Shown here one piece after another: positions 1-9,254 of a stretch of DNA of 64,000 nucleotides. The position numbers and the translations under genes are program-made. Position 1 is the stretch's first letter, and every line of letters starts with the position of its first letter. The DNA is from Dyella lipolytica (lineage in GTDB: Bacteria > Pseudomonadota > Gammaproteobacteria > Xanthomonadales > Rhodanobacteraceae): NCBI RefSeq assembly GCF_030160075.1, contig NZ_BSNQ01000003.1:1424328-1488327 (forward strand). The letters are read 5' to 3'. Below the pieces are notes generated by a model that was given only the letters and a program-made list of their open reading frames with translations, searched no databases and was not told the origin of the DNA.

Positions 1-1
1 T

Positions 2-985
2 TTCTGGATCATGGATGACGTGACCGCCCTGCGTCAGATGGATGGCGTAAATACCGACACGGTCACGCTGTTCAAACCGGCGGATGCCATTCGCGTGCGC
101 CGAGCCGAGTTCACCGGTACGCCGCTCCCGAAAGACGAGCCGATGGCAGCGAATCCACCCGATGGCGCCATCATCGACTACACGCTGCCCAAGCACGTCA
201 AAGGACCGATAACGCTGACTGTATTCGATGCACAGAACAATACGGTGCGCAGCTTCAGCAGCGACGACAAGCCGCCGATGCTGGATCCGGTGAAACTGGA
301 AATCGCACCGGAGTGGGTTCCGATTCCCACGCCACTCTCCACCGCACCGGGCATGCATCGTTTCGCATGGAATCTGCGTTACGCCGCCAAGGGCGAAGCC
401 CAACCTCACAAGCGGCCCAAGGATGGTGTATGGGCACCGCCTGGTCGCTACACCGTCGAATTGAACGTCGACGGGCGTCGTTATCGGCAACCGCTGGAGA
501 TCAAGCCGGATCCGCGTGTGACGGTTTCTCCGGAAGCGATGCAGCGCGAGTTTGCCCTCGCCAACAAGGTGGAAACGACGTCAGCGCAGGCATCTTCGGC
601 CAGTGCGGAAGCCGGTCGCCTGCTCAAGGCGCTGGATGAGCAGCAAGCGCACAGCAGTGGCGCGCTGCACGATCAGATTGCGGCGTTGATTGCGCAGACA
701 TCCGATCTATCCGGTGTGCCGTTGCACGTCGACCCGCGCAACTCGATACCTACGCCACCCCGTCGCACGGATAGCCTAGTGGCGCTGTCGATGAATCTGG
801 AAAAACTCGGCAGCGCGGTCGATGGGGCCGATGCCGATCCGAGCGCCGATGCGCAGACATCCTACGATACGCTGTCGCACACGCTCGCCGCCACGCTCAA
901 CGCATGGCAGCAGCTGAAACAACATGATCTCGCGGCGCTCAACGACAAGCTGAAGGCCGCTGGGGACAAACCGATTACGTTATGA
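2..985 (+). CDS. BNR/VPS10-type repeat protein, C-terminal part (5' end outside window)
   Basis: The reading frame is open to the left edge, so only the last 328 residues or so are present. The visible start reads FWIMDDVTALRQ, the conserved motif that follows the beta-propeller in WD40/YVTN/BNR-like (sortilin/VPS10-like) exported proteins. Further on, HRFAWNLRY and a PPGRYTVELNVDG stretch match the FlgD-like beta-sandwich that follows it in this family. The last part is helical and alanine-rich (about residues 180-320), also typical. Proteins of this family usually exceed 900 residues and carry a signal peptide, so most of the gene, including the propeller, lies upstream. The substrate is not known; annotation as a glycosyl hydrolase in databases is by similarity only. 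It ends in TGA just before a palindromic repeat that may stop transcription. Confidence 0.75.
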   Translation, partial: FWIMDDVTALRQMDGVNTDTVTLFKPADAIRVRRAEFTGTPLPKDEPMAANPPDGAIIDYTLPKHVKGPITLTVFDAQNNTVRSFSSDDKPPMLDPVKLEIAPEWVPIPTPLSTAPGMHRFAWNLRYAAKGEAQPHKRPKDGVWAPPGRYTVELNVDGRRYRQPLEIKPDPRVTVSPEAMQREFALANKVETTSAQASSASAEAGRLLKALDEQQAHSSGALHDQIAALIAQTSDLSGVPLHVDPRNSIPTPPRRTDSLVALSMNLEKLGSAVDGADADPSADAQTSYDTLSHTLAATLNAWQQLKQHDLAALNDKLKAAGDKPITL

Positions 986-994
986 CTAGACGAT

Positions 995-1130
995 TTAGCC
1001 CCTCTCCCTTTGGGAGAGGGGTTGGGGTGAGGGTACGATTCTTGCGCGATGCTTCATTTCCCTTCTTCACCGCTCCGATCGCACCCTCATCCGCCCGTTG
1101 GGCACCTTCTCCCAAGGGGAGAAGGGAAAA
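995..1130. repeat. Xanthomonad-type palindromic repeat between convergent genes
   Basis: Two hairpins face each other: CCCCTCTCCC/GGGAGAGGGG at about 999-1021 and CTTCTCCC/GGGGAGAAG at about 1106-1127. In addition GTGAGGGT (1027-1034) can pair with ACCCTCA (1083-1089), so the whole unit is one large imperfect inverted repeat. Its forward translation contains SPFGRGVGVRVR, a peptide often seen as a false ORF in xanthomonad genomes because the repeat is dispersed there. It lies between two convergent genes and could act as a bidirectional terminator. Confidence 0.75.
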
Positions 1131-1139
1131 GCCGGCGCA

Positions 1140-2078
1140 TCAACGCGCCGCCAACCTCGCCTGCACTTCGGCGTAGATGCGCGCACGCTTGGCGGAAAAC
1201 CAGCCCAGCACACCGGTGATCGGTATCGGCAAAATGGCCGATGAACGTGACGCTTGAGCGATGCGTTGCAAGTGTGCGCAGTGGAAATCGGAGAAGGCCT
1301 GCGCCAATTCGGGTGTGTGGAACGGCGTTTTCACGTATTCGTCCATCACCGCACCGAGCGTGGCGGCGGCTCTACGCGCGATCTCGACATTGGCATGCAC
1401 CACCGTCGAGTTGCCGTGTGGAACGTTGTAGGCAGCCTCGATCGCATGCGCCAATTGCCGGAACTCCGTGGCATGCAGGGGCCGACACGTAATCGGCGCT
1501 TTGGCGCGCGACAGCAACCAGGTTTGATCGACGCGTGCCAGCGCACCCGAATCGTTCCGGGCAATATCAAGCGCGTCGCTATAGCTATACGCAAACTCGC
1601 CCATCAGTTCGATGGCGAGCTCTTCCCGCACCATGGGGATGGCGCGTCGCACGCCATTGCGCCCATACCAGCGTATGTATTCGGGCGTAACCTGGTGAAA
1701 GCTGCCACGCGGCGGCGGCACGAACAGCCGATCTTCCGCATCGCTCTGCAGGACCGGATGCACCGCCTTCATACCCGACGCGCGCGCGGCAAGCACGCGA
1801 TCCAACAAGACTTCCGCGGTGACTAATTGATGGTGGTACTCGCCGAAAAGACTGTCGTCGTCGACATTGGCGAAATAGACAAAGCGGATGTGACGGATCA
1901 CGCGCGCCGCACGCCGAGCCCGCTTTGCGGGATCGCTGAAGCGACGCTTCCACGCATGCAACCGGGCGCCCAGGCCGGGCGTAGCAACCGCTGGCCGCAC
2001 GGCGTGCAGGCCATGCGCCGACGGCAGATCGGTAAGCAACGCCCCTACTTCGCGATCGGAGACCGACGCGGTAGCCAT
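1140..2078 (-). CDS. Hypothetical protein, 312 aa
   Basis: I do not recognise the family. The protein has no signal peptide or membrane segment. It is rich in alanine, arginine and histidine and is mostly predicted helical, with one segment HIRFVYFANVDDDSLFGEYHHQ (about 66-86) that looks like a folded core. The ATG at 2078 is chosen. The frame stays open further upstream to a TTG at 2147, but that extension (VGVCESELSERSF) overlaps the decayed region and has no ribosome site. It converges on the BNR-type gene across the palindromic repeat. It is likely a real gene because the frame is long and its codon use matches the neighbours, but no role can be given. Confidence 0.6.
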   Translation of the reverse strand: MATASVSDREVGALLTDLPSAHGLHAVRPAVATPGLGARLHAWKRRFSDPAKRARRAARVIRHIRFVYFANVDDDSLFGEYHHQLVTAEVLLDRVLAARASGMKAVHPVLQSDAEDRLFVPPPRGSFHQVTPEYIRWYGRNGVRRAIPMVREELAIELMGEFAYSYSDALDIARNDSGALARVDQTWLLSRAKAPITCRPLHATEFRQLAHAIEAAYNVPHGNSTVVHANVEIARRAAATLGAVMDEYVKTPFHTPELAQAFSDFHCAHLQRIAQASRSSAILPIPITGVLGWFSAKRARIYAEVQARLAAR

Positions 2079-2129
2079 GACTGGGTCGTCATCGAACGAC
2101 CGCTCTGAAAGTTCTGATTCACACACACC

Positions 2130-2393
2130 GACACCCTCAAACGACAAGCGTGCGCGGCGTTATCCATCGCCATGCGCAACGCATCGAAGAATCGCCTTGA
2201 ATCCTTGGCAAAGAGAGCGCCTCGGCAGCGCGGCGTACCTGTTCGGCCTGCATGGCCGCACGCACCCGCGCACGCGCGGAGCATGTGCTCCACCGCGTTG
2301 CGGGCGACGTCGCGAATACCTTCGCTGTCAATAGATCCGCCGGTGGGGGCCGGCTGAACCTTCAATCTCCTTGACCGCACCAGAAGCAGCCAT
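2130..2393 (-). pseudogene. Possible frameshifted remnant of a small helical protein
   Basis: Reading leftward from an ATG at about 2393, protein-like text jumps between frames. One frame gives MAASGAVKEIEGSAG, a second DSEGIRDVARNAVEHMLRA, a third RVRAAMQAEQVRRAAEAL, and the second frame resumes with LFAKDSRRFFDALRMAMDN. Joined together they look like one amphipathic, phasin-like helical protein of about 85 residues. No single frame is open throughout. Either the gene is broken by several indels or the pattern is chance in GC-rich DNA. The AT-richer stretch at 2550-2640 could be its old promoter. The rest of the 2079-2709 gap shows nothing else. Confidence 0.3.
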
Positions 2394-2709
2394 ACGCGCA
2401 CTGCATCAGCGCACGTGGGGATCACACATCCATCTAGTAGCTGTCGTGAAGTCCGACGCGAATGCCGAGGGGGAATCGTTCGCGGGACTGCACACGCTCA
2501 TGCATCGAGATCGCCGAACCGGCGAATCGCACATAAGCGCCCTGGGGGGAACGCCCATTATAACGATTGCATCGATACAAACGTTAAATTCGTGACCTAT
2601 GACACATGTTTTTTTCAAACAACGGTTTGACAGAACGCCATTCCCGTGGGCGCGAACGACCGTCTAACCCCATCGCCCCTGCGAAGCTTCGGGGTTCGCT
2701 GACGTCGCT

Positions 2710-3129
2710 TCAATGCGCAGGCGGCCCCTTCAGCTCGACCATGTTTCCTTGCGGATCAAAGAGATAAATGGACGGCCCCTCGCCCTTGGCGCCGTAGCGG
2801 CTGCCGACATCGCCGACATGTACGCCGCGCTCCTTGAGATAAGCGACGATGGCCGCCTCGTCGTAACCCTCCACGCTCAGGCACAAGTGATCCATGTTGT
2901 GCCCTTCCGTGCCGGGACCGGCGCCACCATGACGGCCGAGCTTGCTGTCGAGACTCACCAGGTCGATCAACGATGCGCCGGCGCGTAGTTGCACCAGGCC
3001 GATCTCGTCTTGCCGCCGCTCTACCGTGCATCCCAGCACATCGCAGTAGAACGCCAGCATGGTGGGAACGTCATAGACACGCAGGACAAGGTGGTCCAGC
3101 TGTTCGATGCGAAAAGGTGGTTTGTTCAT
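2710..3129 (-). CDS. VOC family (glyoxalase/bleomycin-resistance fold) protein
   Basis: A 139-residue single-domain vicinal oxygen chelate protein. The N-terminal LDHLVLRVYDVPTMLAFYCDVLG is the standard first beta-alpha-beta module, and the C-terminal DPQGNMVELKGP carries the second-half metal-ligand glutamate (the VEL motif). The first-half ligand is the histidine in LDHLV. The MDHLCLSVEGYDEAAIVAYL repeat in the middle is the second module. The protein resembles the YaeR/virulence-type VOC group rather than true glyoxalase I, so the substrate is unknown. The start is taken at MNKPPF; an upstream M (MASNKS, 3147) is possible. It is transcribed divergently from the gcvP leader, about 340 bp away. 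Confidence 0.8.
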   Translation of the reverse strand: MNKPPFRIEQLDHLVLRVYDVPTMLAFYCDVLGCTVERRQDEIGLVQLRAGASLIDLVSLDSKLGRHGGAGPGTEGHNMDHLCLSVEGYDEAAIVAYLKERGVHVGDVGSRYGAKGEGPSIYLFDPQGNMVELKGPPAH

Positions 3130-3243
3130 GCTTTTATTGCTTGCCACCCCGGCATAGGCCTGAATGGCGATGGGCGGGCTTTGGGGAGCCTGAGGCTACT
3201 CCAGCCCACATGAAAACGGCAGTGCGCAACCCCATGTAACAGG

Positions 3244-3249
3244 TATAAT
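3244..3249 (+). promoter_or_regulatory. Candidate -10 box for gcvP transcript
   Basis: A perfect TATAAT lies 18 bp before the first riboswitch helix, as expected for a leader that begins with the aptamer. The matching -35 region (around 3221-3226) is poor, so recognition may need an activator or rely on the -10. Confidence 0.5.
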
Positions 3250-3267
3250 TGATCTCTTGATGTACAT

Positions 3268-3427
3268 GGTGGGAGAAGCGGGGAAACCCGCTGCCGAAGG
3301 CGCAACGCCCGTAATCGCTCAGGCTCCATACCGCCGTGAACCAAGACTCTGGAGAGACCGGTTAGATCCGGCGCCGAAGGGGCACGAAGCGCACCGCTTC
3401 TAAACTCTCAGGCAAAAGGACAGAGGG
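3268..3427 (+). promoter_or_regulatory. Tandem glycine riboswitch
   Basis: Two glycine aptamers follow one another. The first runs from about 3268 to 3340 with the core GCTGCCGAAGG and ending GCTCAGGC. The second runs from about 3345 to 3427 with GGAGAGACCG, GCGCCGAAGGGGCA and CTCTCAGGCAAAAGGACAGAGG. The GCCGAAGG cores and the CTCAGGCAAAAGGAC tail are the signature of the gcvT-type riboswitch class. The gcvP start lies 44 bp further on. In this family glycine binding normally switches expression of the glycine cleavage system on. No separate terminator hairpin is obvious between the aptamer and the start, so control may act on translation. Confidence 0.95.
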
Positions 3428-3471
3428 GCGCCCCGCGTGCGGCCTGCACGCGTTCTTCGGACGCCCATGCC

Positions 3472-6342
3472 ATGAGTCAGAAAAACACCCCTTCGCTACG
3501 CGAACTCGAGCACCATCACGCCTTTATCGAACGCCACATCGGCCCGAACGATGCCGAGATCGCGCAGATGCTGCAGGTGATCGGTCATGGTTCGCTGGAA
3601 GCGATGACCGATGCCATCGTGCCGGGCCAGATCAAGTCCAAGCAGCCGCTGGCGCTGCCGGCAAGCATCACCGAGGAAGAAGCGCTGGCGAAGATCCGCA
3701 CCATCGCACGCAAGAACAAGGTGTTCAAAAACTTTATCGGCCAGGGTTACTACGGCACGCTCACGCCGAACGTCATCCTGCGCAACATTCTTGAGAATCC
3801 GGCGTGGTACACGGCCTATACACCGTATCAAGCCGAAATCTCGCAAGGCCGCATGGAAGCGCTGATCAACTTCCAGACCATGGTGGCGGACCTGACGGGC
3901 ATGGATATTTCCAATGCCTCGCTGCTCGACGAAGCCACCGCCGCGGGCGAAGCGATGACGCTGGCCAAGCGCTCGGCCAAATCCAAATCCAACGTGTTCT
4001 TCGTCGCCAACGACGTGCACCCGCAAACGCTGGAAGTGCTGCACACGCGCGCCGACGGCATCGGCATCGAACTGCATATCGGCGACGCCGCGGACGCTAT
4101 CAAGGTCGACAGCTTCGGCGTGCTGCTGCAGTACCCCAACACCTTCGGCCAGATTCACGACTATCGCGCGGTCGCAGAAGCCGTGCATGCGCGCGGCGGC
4201 ATCGTCGCCGTCGCCACCGACCTGCTCGCGCTGACGCTGATCGCTTCGCCGGGTTCGTGGGGTGCGGATATCGTGATCGGCAACAGCCAGCGTTTCGGCG
4301 TGCCGTTCGGTTTCGGCGGCCCGCATGCTGCGTACCTCGCCTGCCGCGATGCGTACAAGCGTTCCATGCCGGGTCGTTTGATCGGCGTGTCGGTGGATGC
4401 GGAAGGCAAGCCGGCGTATCGCCTTACTCTGCAGACACGCGAACAGCACATCCGCCGCGAGAAGGCCACGTCCAACATCTGTACCGCGCAGGTGCTGCTG
4501 GCGGTGATGGCGAGCATGTACGCCGTTTATCACGGTCCGGAAGGCCTTGCTCGCATCGCGCGCCGCACGCATCGCCTCGCCGCGATTCTCGCGTCGGCAC
4601 TACGCAGTGCCGGCATGACGGTCGGCAACGACTTCTTCGACACCTTGCACGTCACCAACGTCGACGCCGATGCGATTCATGCCAAGGCCACCGGCCGCGG
4701 CATCAACTTGCGCCAGATCCACGGCCAGAGCGTGGGCATCAGCCTGGATGAAACCACCACGCGCGCCGACGTGCTGGCACTGGCCGATCTGTTCAGCGCC
4801 GACATCGGCGATATCGACGAACTGGATGCGGCCACGCACGATGCCATGCCGGCCGCATTGCTGCGCAAGACACCGTTCCTGCAGCATCCGGTGTTCAACA
4901 CGCATCACAGCGAACACGAACTGCTGCGCTACATGCGCTCGCTGGCTGACAAGGATCTGGCGATGGATCGCACCATGATCCCGCTGGGCAGCTGCACCAT
5001 GAAGCTCAACGCCACCGCCGAAATGATTCCGGTGACGTGGCCGGAATTCGGCGCCATGCATCCGCTGGCACCCGCCGATCAGACCCAAGGCTACAAGCAG
5101 CTGATCGAAGAACTCGAAGCGATGCTGGTGGAATGCACCGGTTACGATGCGGTGAGCCTGCAGCCGAACTCCGGCGCGCAGGGCGAATACGCGGGCCTGC
5201 TCGCCATTCGCGCCTATCACCGCTCGCGCGGCGAAGACCGACGCGATATCTGCCTGATTCCCGAATCCGCGCACGGTACCAACCCTGCTTCCGCGCAGAT
5301 GTGTGGCATGACCGTGGTGGTCACCAAGTGCGACAGCAACGGCAACGTCGATGTCGAAGACATCCGCATCAAAGCCGAGAAGTACGCCGACCGCCTCGCT
5401 GCGCTGATGATCACCTACCCTTCCACGCATGGCGTGTTTGAGGAAGACATCGTCAAGATCTGCGAGATCGTGCACGCTCACGGCGGCCAGGTGTACACCG
5501 ACGGCGCCAACATGAATGCGCTGGTCGGCCTCGCCAAGCCGGGCAAGTGGGGCTCGGACGTCTCGCACCTCAACCTGCACAAGACCTTCTGCATTCCGCA
5601 CGGCGGTGGCGGCCCGGGCGTGGGTCCGTGCGCCGTGAAGTCGCACCTCGCGCCGTTCCTGCCCCGCACGCTCGGCGGCGAAGGCAACGTCGGCATGGTG
5701 AGCGCCGCCAGCTTCGGCAGCGCCAGCATCCTGCCGATCTCGTGGATGTACGTCACGCTGATGGGTCAGCAAGGCCTGCGCAAAGCGACACAGGTCGCGT
5801 TGCTCAACGCCAACTACATCGCCAAGCGCCTGGCGTCGCATTACGAAACGCTCTACACCGGCCGCAACGGGCTGGTCGCGCATGAATGCATCCTCGACCT
5901 GCGCCCGCTCAAGGACAGCACCGGTATCAGCGCCGAAGACGTCGCCAAGCGCCTCATCGACTTCGGCTTCCACGCGCCGACGCTCAGCTTCCCGGTGGCT
6001 GGCACGCTGATGGTCGAGCCGACCGAAAGCGAATCGATGCACGAGCTGGATCGTTTCATCGACGCGATGATCCAGATCCGCGACGAAATCCGCGCCATCG
6101 AAGACGGTCGTCTGGATCGCGAAGACAACCCGCTCAAGAACGCGCCGCACACCGCCACCATGGTGACGGGCACCGAGTGGACCCACGCCTATCCGCGCGA
6201 ACTCGCCGCCTTCCCGCTGCCCAGCCTGAAGCTGCAGAAGTACTGGTCGCCGGTGGCACGCGTGGACAATGTCTACGGCGACAAGAACGTCATGTGCGCG
6301 TGCATTCCGATCGATGCGTACAAGGAAGAAGCCGAGGTGTAA
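3472..6342 (+). CDS. gcvP: Glycine dehydrogenase (decarboxylating), P-protein
   Basis: This pyridoxal-phosphate enzyme takes CO2 from glycine and passes the aminomethyl group to lipoylated GcvH in the glycine cleavage system. At 956 residues it is the fused single-chain form, with N-terminal (about 1-440) and C-terminal (about 450-956) halves. The motif [17 protein letters not shown] contains the PLP lysine at about residue 704. The N-terminus ([15 protein letters not shown]) and [11 protein letters not shown] are also typical. It is preceded by a tandem glycine riboswitch and followed by a strong terminator, so it is transcribed alone. gcvT and gcvH are not in this window. Start at ATG 3472, in a region without a strong ribosome site, which fits control through the leader. 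Confidence 0.98.
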   Translation: MSQKNTPSLRELEHHHAFIERHIGPNDAEIAQMLQVIGHGSLEAMTDAIVPGQIKSKQPLALPASITEEEALAKIRTIARKNKVFKNFIGQGYYGTLTPNVILRNILENPAWYTAYTPYQAEISQGRMEALINFQTMVADLTGMDISNASLLDEATAAGEAMTLAKRSAKSKSNVFFVANDVHPQTLEVLHTRADGIGIELHIGDAADAIKVDSFGVLLQYPNTFGQIHDYRAVAEAVHARGGIVAVATDLLALTLIASPGSWGADIVIGNSQRFGVPFGFGGPHAAYLACRDAYKRSMPGRLIGVSVDAEGKPAYRLTLQTREQHIRREKATSNICTAQVLLAVMASMYAVYHGPEGLARIARRTHRLAAILASALRSAGMTVGNDFFDTLHVTNVDADAIHAKATGRGINLRQIHGQSVGISLDETTTRADVLALADLFSADIGDIDELDAATHDAMPAALLRKTPFLQHPVFNTHHSEHELLRYMRSLADKDLAMDRTMIPLGSCTMKLNATAEMIPVTWPEFGAMHPLAPADQTQGYKQLIEELEAMLVECTGYDAVSLQPNSGAQGEYAGLLAIRAYHRSRGEDRRDICLIPESAHGTNPASAQMCGMTVVVTKCDSNGNVDVEDIRIKAEKYADRLAALMITYPSTHGVFEEDIVKICEIVHAHGGQVYTDGANMNALVGLAKPGKWGSDVSHLNLHKTFCIPHGGGGPGVGPCAVKSHLAPFLPRTLGGEGNVGMVSAASFGSASILPISWMYVTLMGQQGLRKATQVALLNANYIAKRLASHYETLYTGRNGLVAHECILDLRPLKDSTGISAEDVAKRLIDFGFHAPTLSFPVAGTLMVEPTESESMHELDRFIDAMIQIRDEIRAIEDGRLDREDNPLKNAPHTATMVTGTEWTHAYPRELAAFPLPSLKLQKYWSPVARVDNVYGDKNVMCACIPIDAYKEEAEV

Positions 6343-6392
6343 GCGTTTCGGCTTTTACTCCCCCTGCAAATATGAGGAGGAGTTCAAAGTGC

Positions 6393-6423
6393 AAAAGGCC
6401 CCGCTTGGCGGGGCCTTTTTTTA
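6393..6423 (+). terminator. Rho-independent terminator after gcvP
   Basis: The stem AAAAGGCCCCGC/GCGGGGCCTTTT with a TTG loop is followed by a run of seven T. It is 50 bp past the gcvP stop and also faces the convergent kinase gene. Confidence 0.92.
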
Positions 6424-6467
6424 TAAGTCGCGCATCGTGCTTATGGCGAACTTGTCAGATCAGCGGG

Positions 6468-7736
6468 TTAGTTCGTAATCAAGATGGCCCGAAAGTCGTT
6501 GACATTGGTTCGGGTCGGCCCTGTCACCAGCGAATCGCCAAGCGCGAGGAACAAACTGTGCGCATCGTTATTGGAGAGACTGTGTTGCGGGGATATGCCT
6601 AACGCCCGGGCGCGCGTCAAAGAGTCGGGCGCTAAATAGGCTCCAGCAATTTCCTCCATGCCATCGACGCCATCCGTATCCCCCGCGAGCGCATAAACGC
6701 CGTCTTCGCCGCTCAGAGTCATGCCAAGCGCGAGCAGGAATTCCACATTGCGTCCACCACGGCCATGACCGCGCACGGTCACCGTCGTCTCGCCACCGCT
6801 TAGCAAGACGCAGGGAGCGTCGAAGGGCTGAGCATGGGCGGCTACCTGATGAGCGATGCCGGCCATGACTTTGCCGACCTCGGCGGCTTCGCCTTCGATC
6901 CTGTCACTGAGAATGTGGGGCGTGAAGCCTGCGGCGTGGGCCACGCGCGCGGCCGCCTCCAGGGCAAGCTGCGGTGTCGCAATAACATGGGTTTCGATGG
7001 AGGCCAGGCGCGCGTCGTCGGATTTGATGGATTCGCCAGATCCGCTTTCCAGCACCTGCCTGACATGCGCGGGCAGTTTGATCCCGTAGCGATCGACAAT
7101 GGCGAGTGCGTCCTCGCACGTTGTTGTGTCGCTCACCGTCGGTCCAGAGGCAACGTCCATAGGTCTATCACCCGGTACATCGGAAATGATCAGTGTCACC
7201 ACCTTGGCGGGATGGCACGCTGCCGCCAATCGCCCGCCCTTGATCGACGACAGATGGCGACGGACGCAATTCATTTCGCTGATCGTGGCCCCTGAACGAA
7301 GTAGCGCGCGATTGACTTCCTGTTTGTCTTCCAGCGTGATGCCGGGCAGCGGCAAAGCAAGCAAGGAAGAGCCTCCGCCGGAAAACAGGCAAAGAACGGT
7401 ATCGTCGGCACTTAACGCGCTGACGAGCTCAAGCATTCTGCCCGCCGTGGCAAGCCCCGTGGCATCGGGTACCGGATGTGCGGCTTCGACGATTTCTATC
7501 CGTTGACATGGCACCGCATAGCCGTAGCGAGTGACCACCAGTCCAGAAAGCGGTCCATTCCAATGATCCTCGACCGCTCGTGCCATCGCCGCGGACCCTT
7601 TACCCGCACCAATCACGATCAGCCGGCCCCGAGGCGCCTCTGGAAGATATCGCGGAACACAATGCGCAGGCTGTGCAGCCTCGACGGCGGCAGCAAACAT
7701 CTGTTCCAGTAGCTGGCGCTGGGGGGAAAGCTTCAT
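6468..7736 (-). CDS. Glycerate 2-kinase (GckA/TtuD type, MOFRL family)
   Basis: The 422-residue protein matches the class II glycerate kinases, which phosphorylate D-glycerate to 2-phosphoglycerate. The N-terminal DUF4147-like domain shows VIGAGKGSAAMA near residue 43 and LFSGGGSSLLALP near 118. The C-terminal MOFRL domain contains GHGRGGRNVEFLLALG and ALAGDTDGVDGMEEIAGA. The start is ATG 7736, preceded by GAGG; a TTG two codons upstream is in frame. It lies 27 bp after the MFS transporter gene and probably shares its transcript. With the divergent CdaR-type regulator this suggests growth on glycerate or sugar diacids (glucarate, galactarate, tartrate) that are broken down to glycerate. The dehydratase, aldolase and reductase steps are not in the window. 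Confidence 0.9.
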   Translation of the reverse strand: MKLSPQRQLLEQMFAAAVEAAQPAHCVPRYLPEAPRGRLIVIGAGKGSAAMARAVEDHWNGPLSGLVVTRYGYAVPCQRIEIVEAAHPVPDATGLATAGRMLELVSALSADDTVLCLFSGGGSSLLALPLPGITLEDKQEVNRALLRSGATISEMNCVRRHLSSIKGGRLAAACHPAKVVTLIISDVPGDRPMDVASGPTVSDTTTCEDALAIVDRYGIKLPAHVRQVLESGSGESIKSDDARLASIETHVIATPQLALEAAARVAHAAGFTPHILSDRIEGEAAEVGKVMAGIAHQVAAHAQPFDAPCVLLSGGETTVTVRGHGRGGRNVEFLLALGMTLSGEDGVYALAGDTDGVDGMEEIAGAYLAPDSLTRARALGISPQHSLSNNDAHSLFLALGDSLVTGPTRTNVNDFRAILITN

Positions 7737-7763
7737 CTTCAACCTCGCGTACCACGTTTATTT

Positions 7764-9086
7764 TTAGCGATTGACGACGTGCGCCCGCATCCTCAGTACC
7801 AATACGGCGCCCACGAACATCACGCCCGACAAGATGTAAAGCGCCACATCGGTGCTGTGGGTTGCGTCCTTGATCCAACCCACGAGGTAGGGGCTGACAA
7901 ATCCCGCCACCTGGCCCAGCGAGTTGATAAGTGCCAAGCCACCTGCTGCCGCGGTACGACCAAGCAAGGTGGTCGGTAAAGGCCAGAACAGGGCTAATCC
8001 GGTAAGCGCTCCCATCGTCGCCAGCGTCAGTCCGACGATGGCCAGTGCGGGGTGGCCGGTGGCTTGCGCCGATAGCGTCAAACCGCATACACCCATAAGC
8101 AACGGAGCGCTGACGTGCCAACGGCGCTCCTTCCTTGCGTCGGCCGAACGCCCCATCACGATCATGAAGATGCAAGCAAAGAGATAAGGAATCGCGCTGA
8201 GCCAGCCGACCGTGACCGGACTTTGAAACCCCAGTGCCTTGATGATCGACGGCAGCCAAAAATTAATGGCATAGACACCCGCCTGGATGCAGAAATAAAT
8301 CAGTCCCAGCAGCCAAACATTGGCATCGCGCAACATGCTGGAAAAAGACGCCGAGTACCGTCCAGCGGCCTGCCTGCTGCGTTCGTCCTCGTCGAGCGCC
8401 AGCTGCAATTGGCGCTTCTCTTCCTGATTCAGCCAACGCGCCTGGGCAATGCTGTCATTGAGCAGAAAAAAGGCGGCAATACCAAGCAGCGTCGTTGGCA
8501 GGCCCTGCAGCAGGAATAGCCATTGCCAGGCAGCCAATCCTCCTTGTCCGGCGGAAAAGTGCTGCAACATCCATCCCGAAAGCGGCCCGCCCAGCACGCC
8601 GGAAATAGGAATGGCCGACATGAACAGGCTCATGACTCGACCGCGGCGCGCTGCCGGATACCAGCGGGTGAAGTACAAAACAATGCCTGGAAAAAAGCCC
8701 GCTTCAAAGGCGCCGGTGAGAAAGCGCAACACGTAAAACTCCATGGGCGTGGTGACCACCAAAAGGCTTGCCGACGCCAGGCCCCAAATGAACATCAAGA
8801 CACCAATGACTCGACGGGCGCCGATCTTGTGGAGCAGCAAGTTGCTCGGCACACCGCTCAATACATAGCCAATGAAAAATATGCCTGCACCGAAGCCATA
8901 AATGGAGTCGCTCCATTGCAATGCATCGAGCATTTGCAATTTGGCGAAACCGACATTCACCCGATCCAGATAATTGAACAGATAACAGACAAAAATGAAC
9001 GGGATCAGATGCAAAGTCACTTTGCCATAGGCCCTTTCTAAGACGTTCGTCACCGGTGCCGCGTCATGCGGAGTCGTAGCAGTCAT
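7764..9086 (-). CDS. MFS transporter, anion:cation symporter type (sugar acid uptake)
   Basis: A 440-residue, 12-helix major facilitator. The first helix carries CYLFNYLDRVNVGFAKLQM, the signature of the ACS family (phthalate, tartrate, glucarate and galactonate transporters). The GARRVIGVLMFIWGL and RFLTGAFEAGFFPGIVLYFTRWYP segments are also typical. It likely imports an organic acid with protons. The ATG at 9086 fits this family; an upstream frame to 9134 adds a tail that is not conserved. Directly downstream is glycerate kinase and directly upstream, divergent, the CdaR-like regulator, so the imported compound is probably a hexarate, tartrate or glycerate. Confidence 0.88.
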   Translation of the reverse strand: MTATTPHDAAPVTNVLERAYGKVTLHLIPFIFVCYLFNYLDRVNVGFAKLQMLDALQWSDSIYGFGAGIFFIGYVLSGVPSNLLLHKIGARRVIGVLMFIWGLASASLLVVTTPMEFYVLRFLTGAFEAGFFPGIVLYFTRWYPAARRGRVMSLFMSAIPISGVLGGPLSGWMLQHFSAGQGGLAAWQWLFLLQGLPTTLLGIAAFFLLNDSIAQARWLNQEEKRQLQLALDEDERSRQAAGRYSASFSSMLRDANVWLLGLIYFCIQAGVYAINFWLPSIIKALGFQSPVTVGWLSAIPYLFACIFMIVMGRSADARKERRWHVSAPLLMGVCGLTLSAQATGHPALAIVGLTLATMGALTGLALFWPLPTTLLGRTAAAGGLALINSLGQVAGFVSPYLVGWIKDATHSTDVALYILSGVMFVGAVLVLRMRAHVVNR

Positions 9087-9254
9087 GTCTTCTCGTGTAA
9101 CGCGCTCAATGGGTTGCGCGATGGCAAAGACCACAAATTAGCGGGGTCGGCCGTCGTCACGCATCATGCCGATGCCTAACTATTCGCAACATTTTCCCCG
9201 CATTTTTAGTGCATCTGCCCTATGCTGACTCCATCGTCAACACGGTGACAGATC

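Noticed and set aside
4600-6186. 528-residue open frame on the minus strand inside gcvP
   Set aside because: It is the antisense shadow of a highly conserved enzyme gene in GC-rich DNA; its translation is Arg/His/Ala-rich with no motif, and gcvP is certain.
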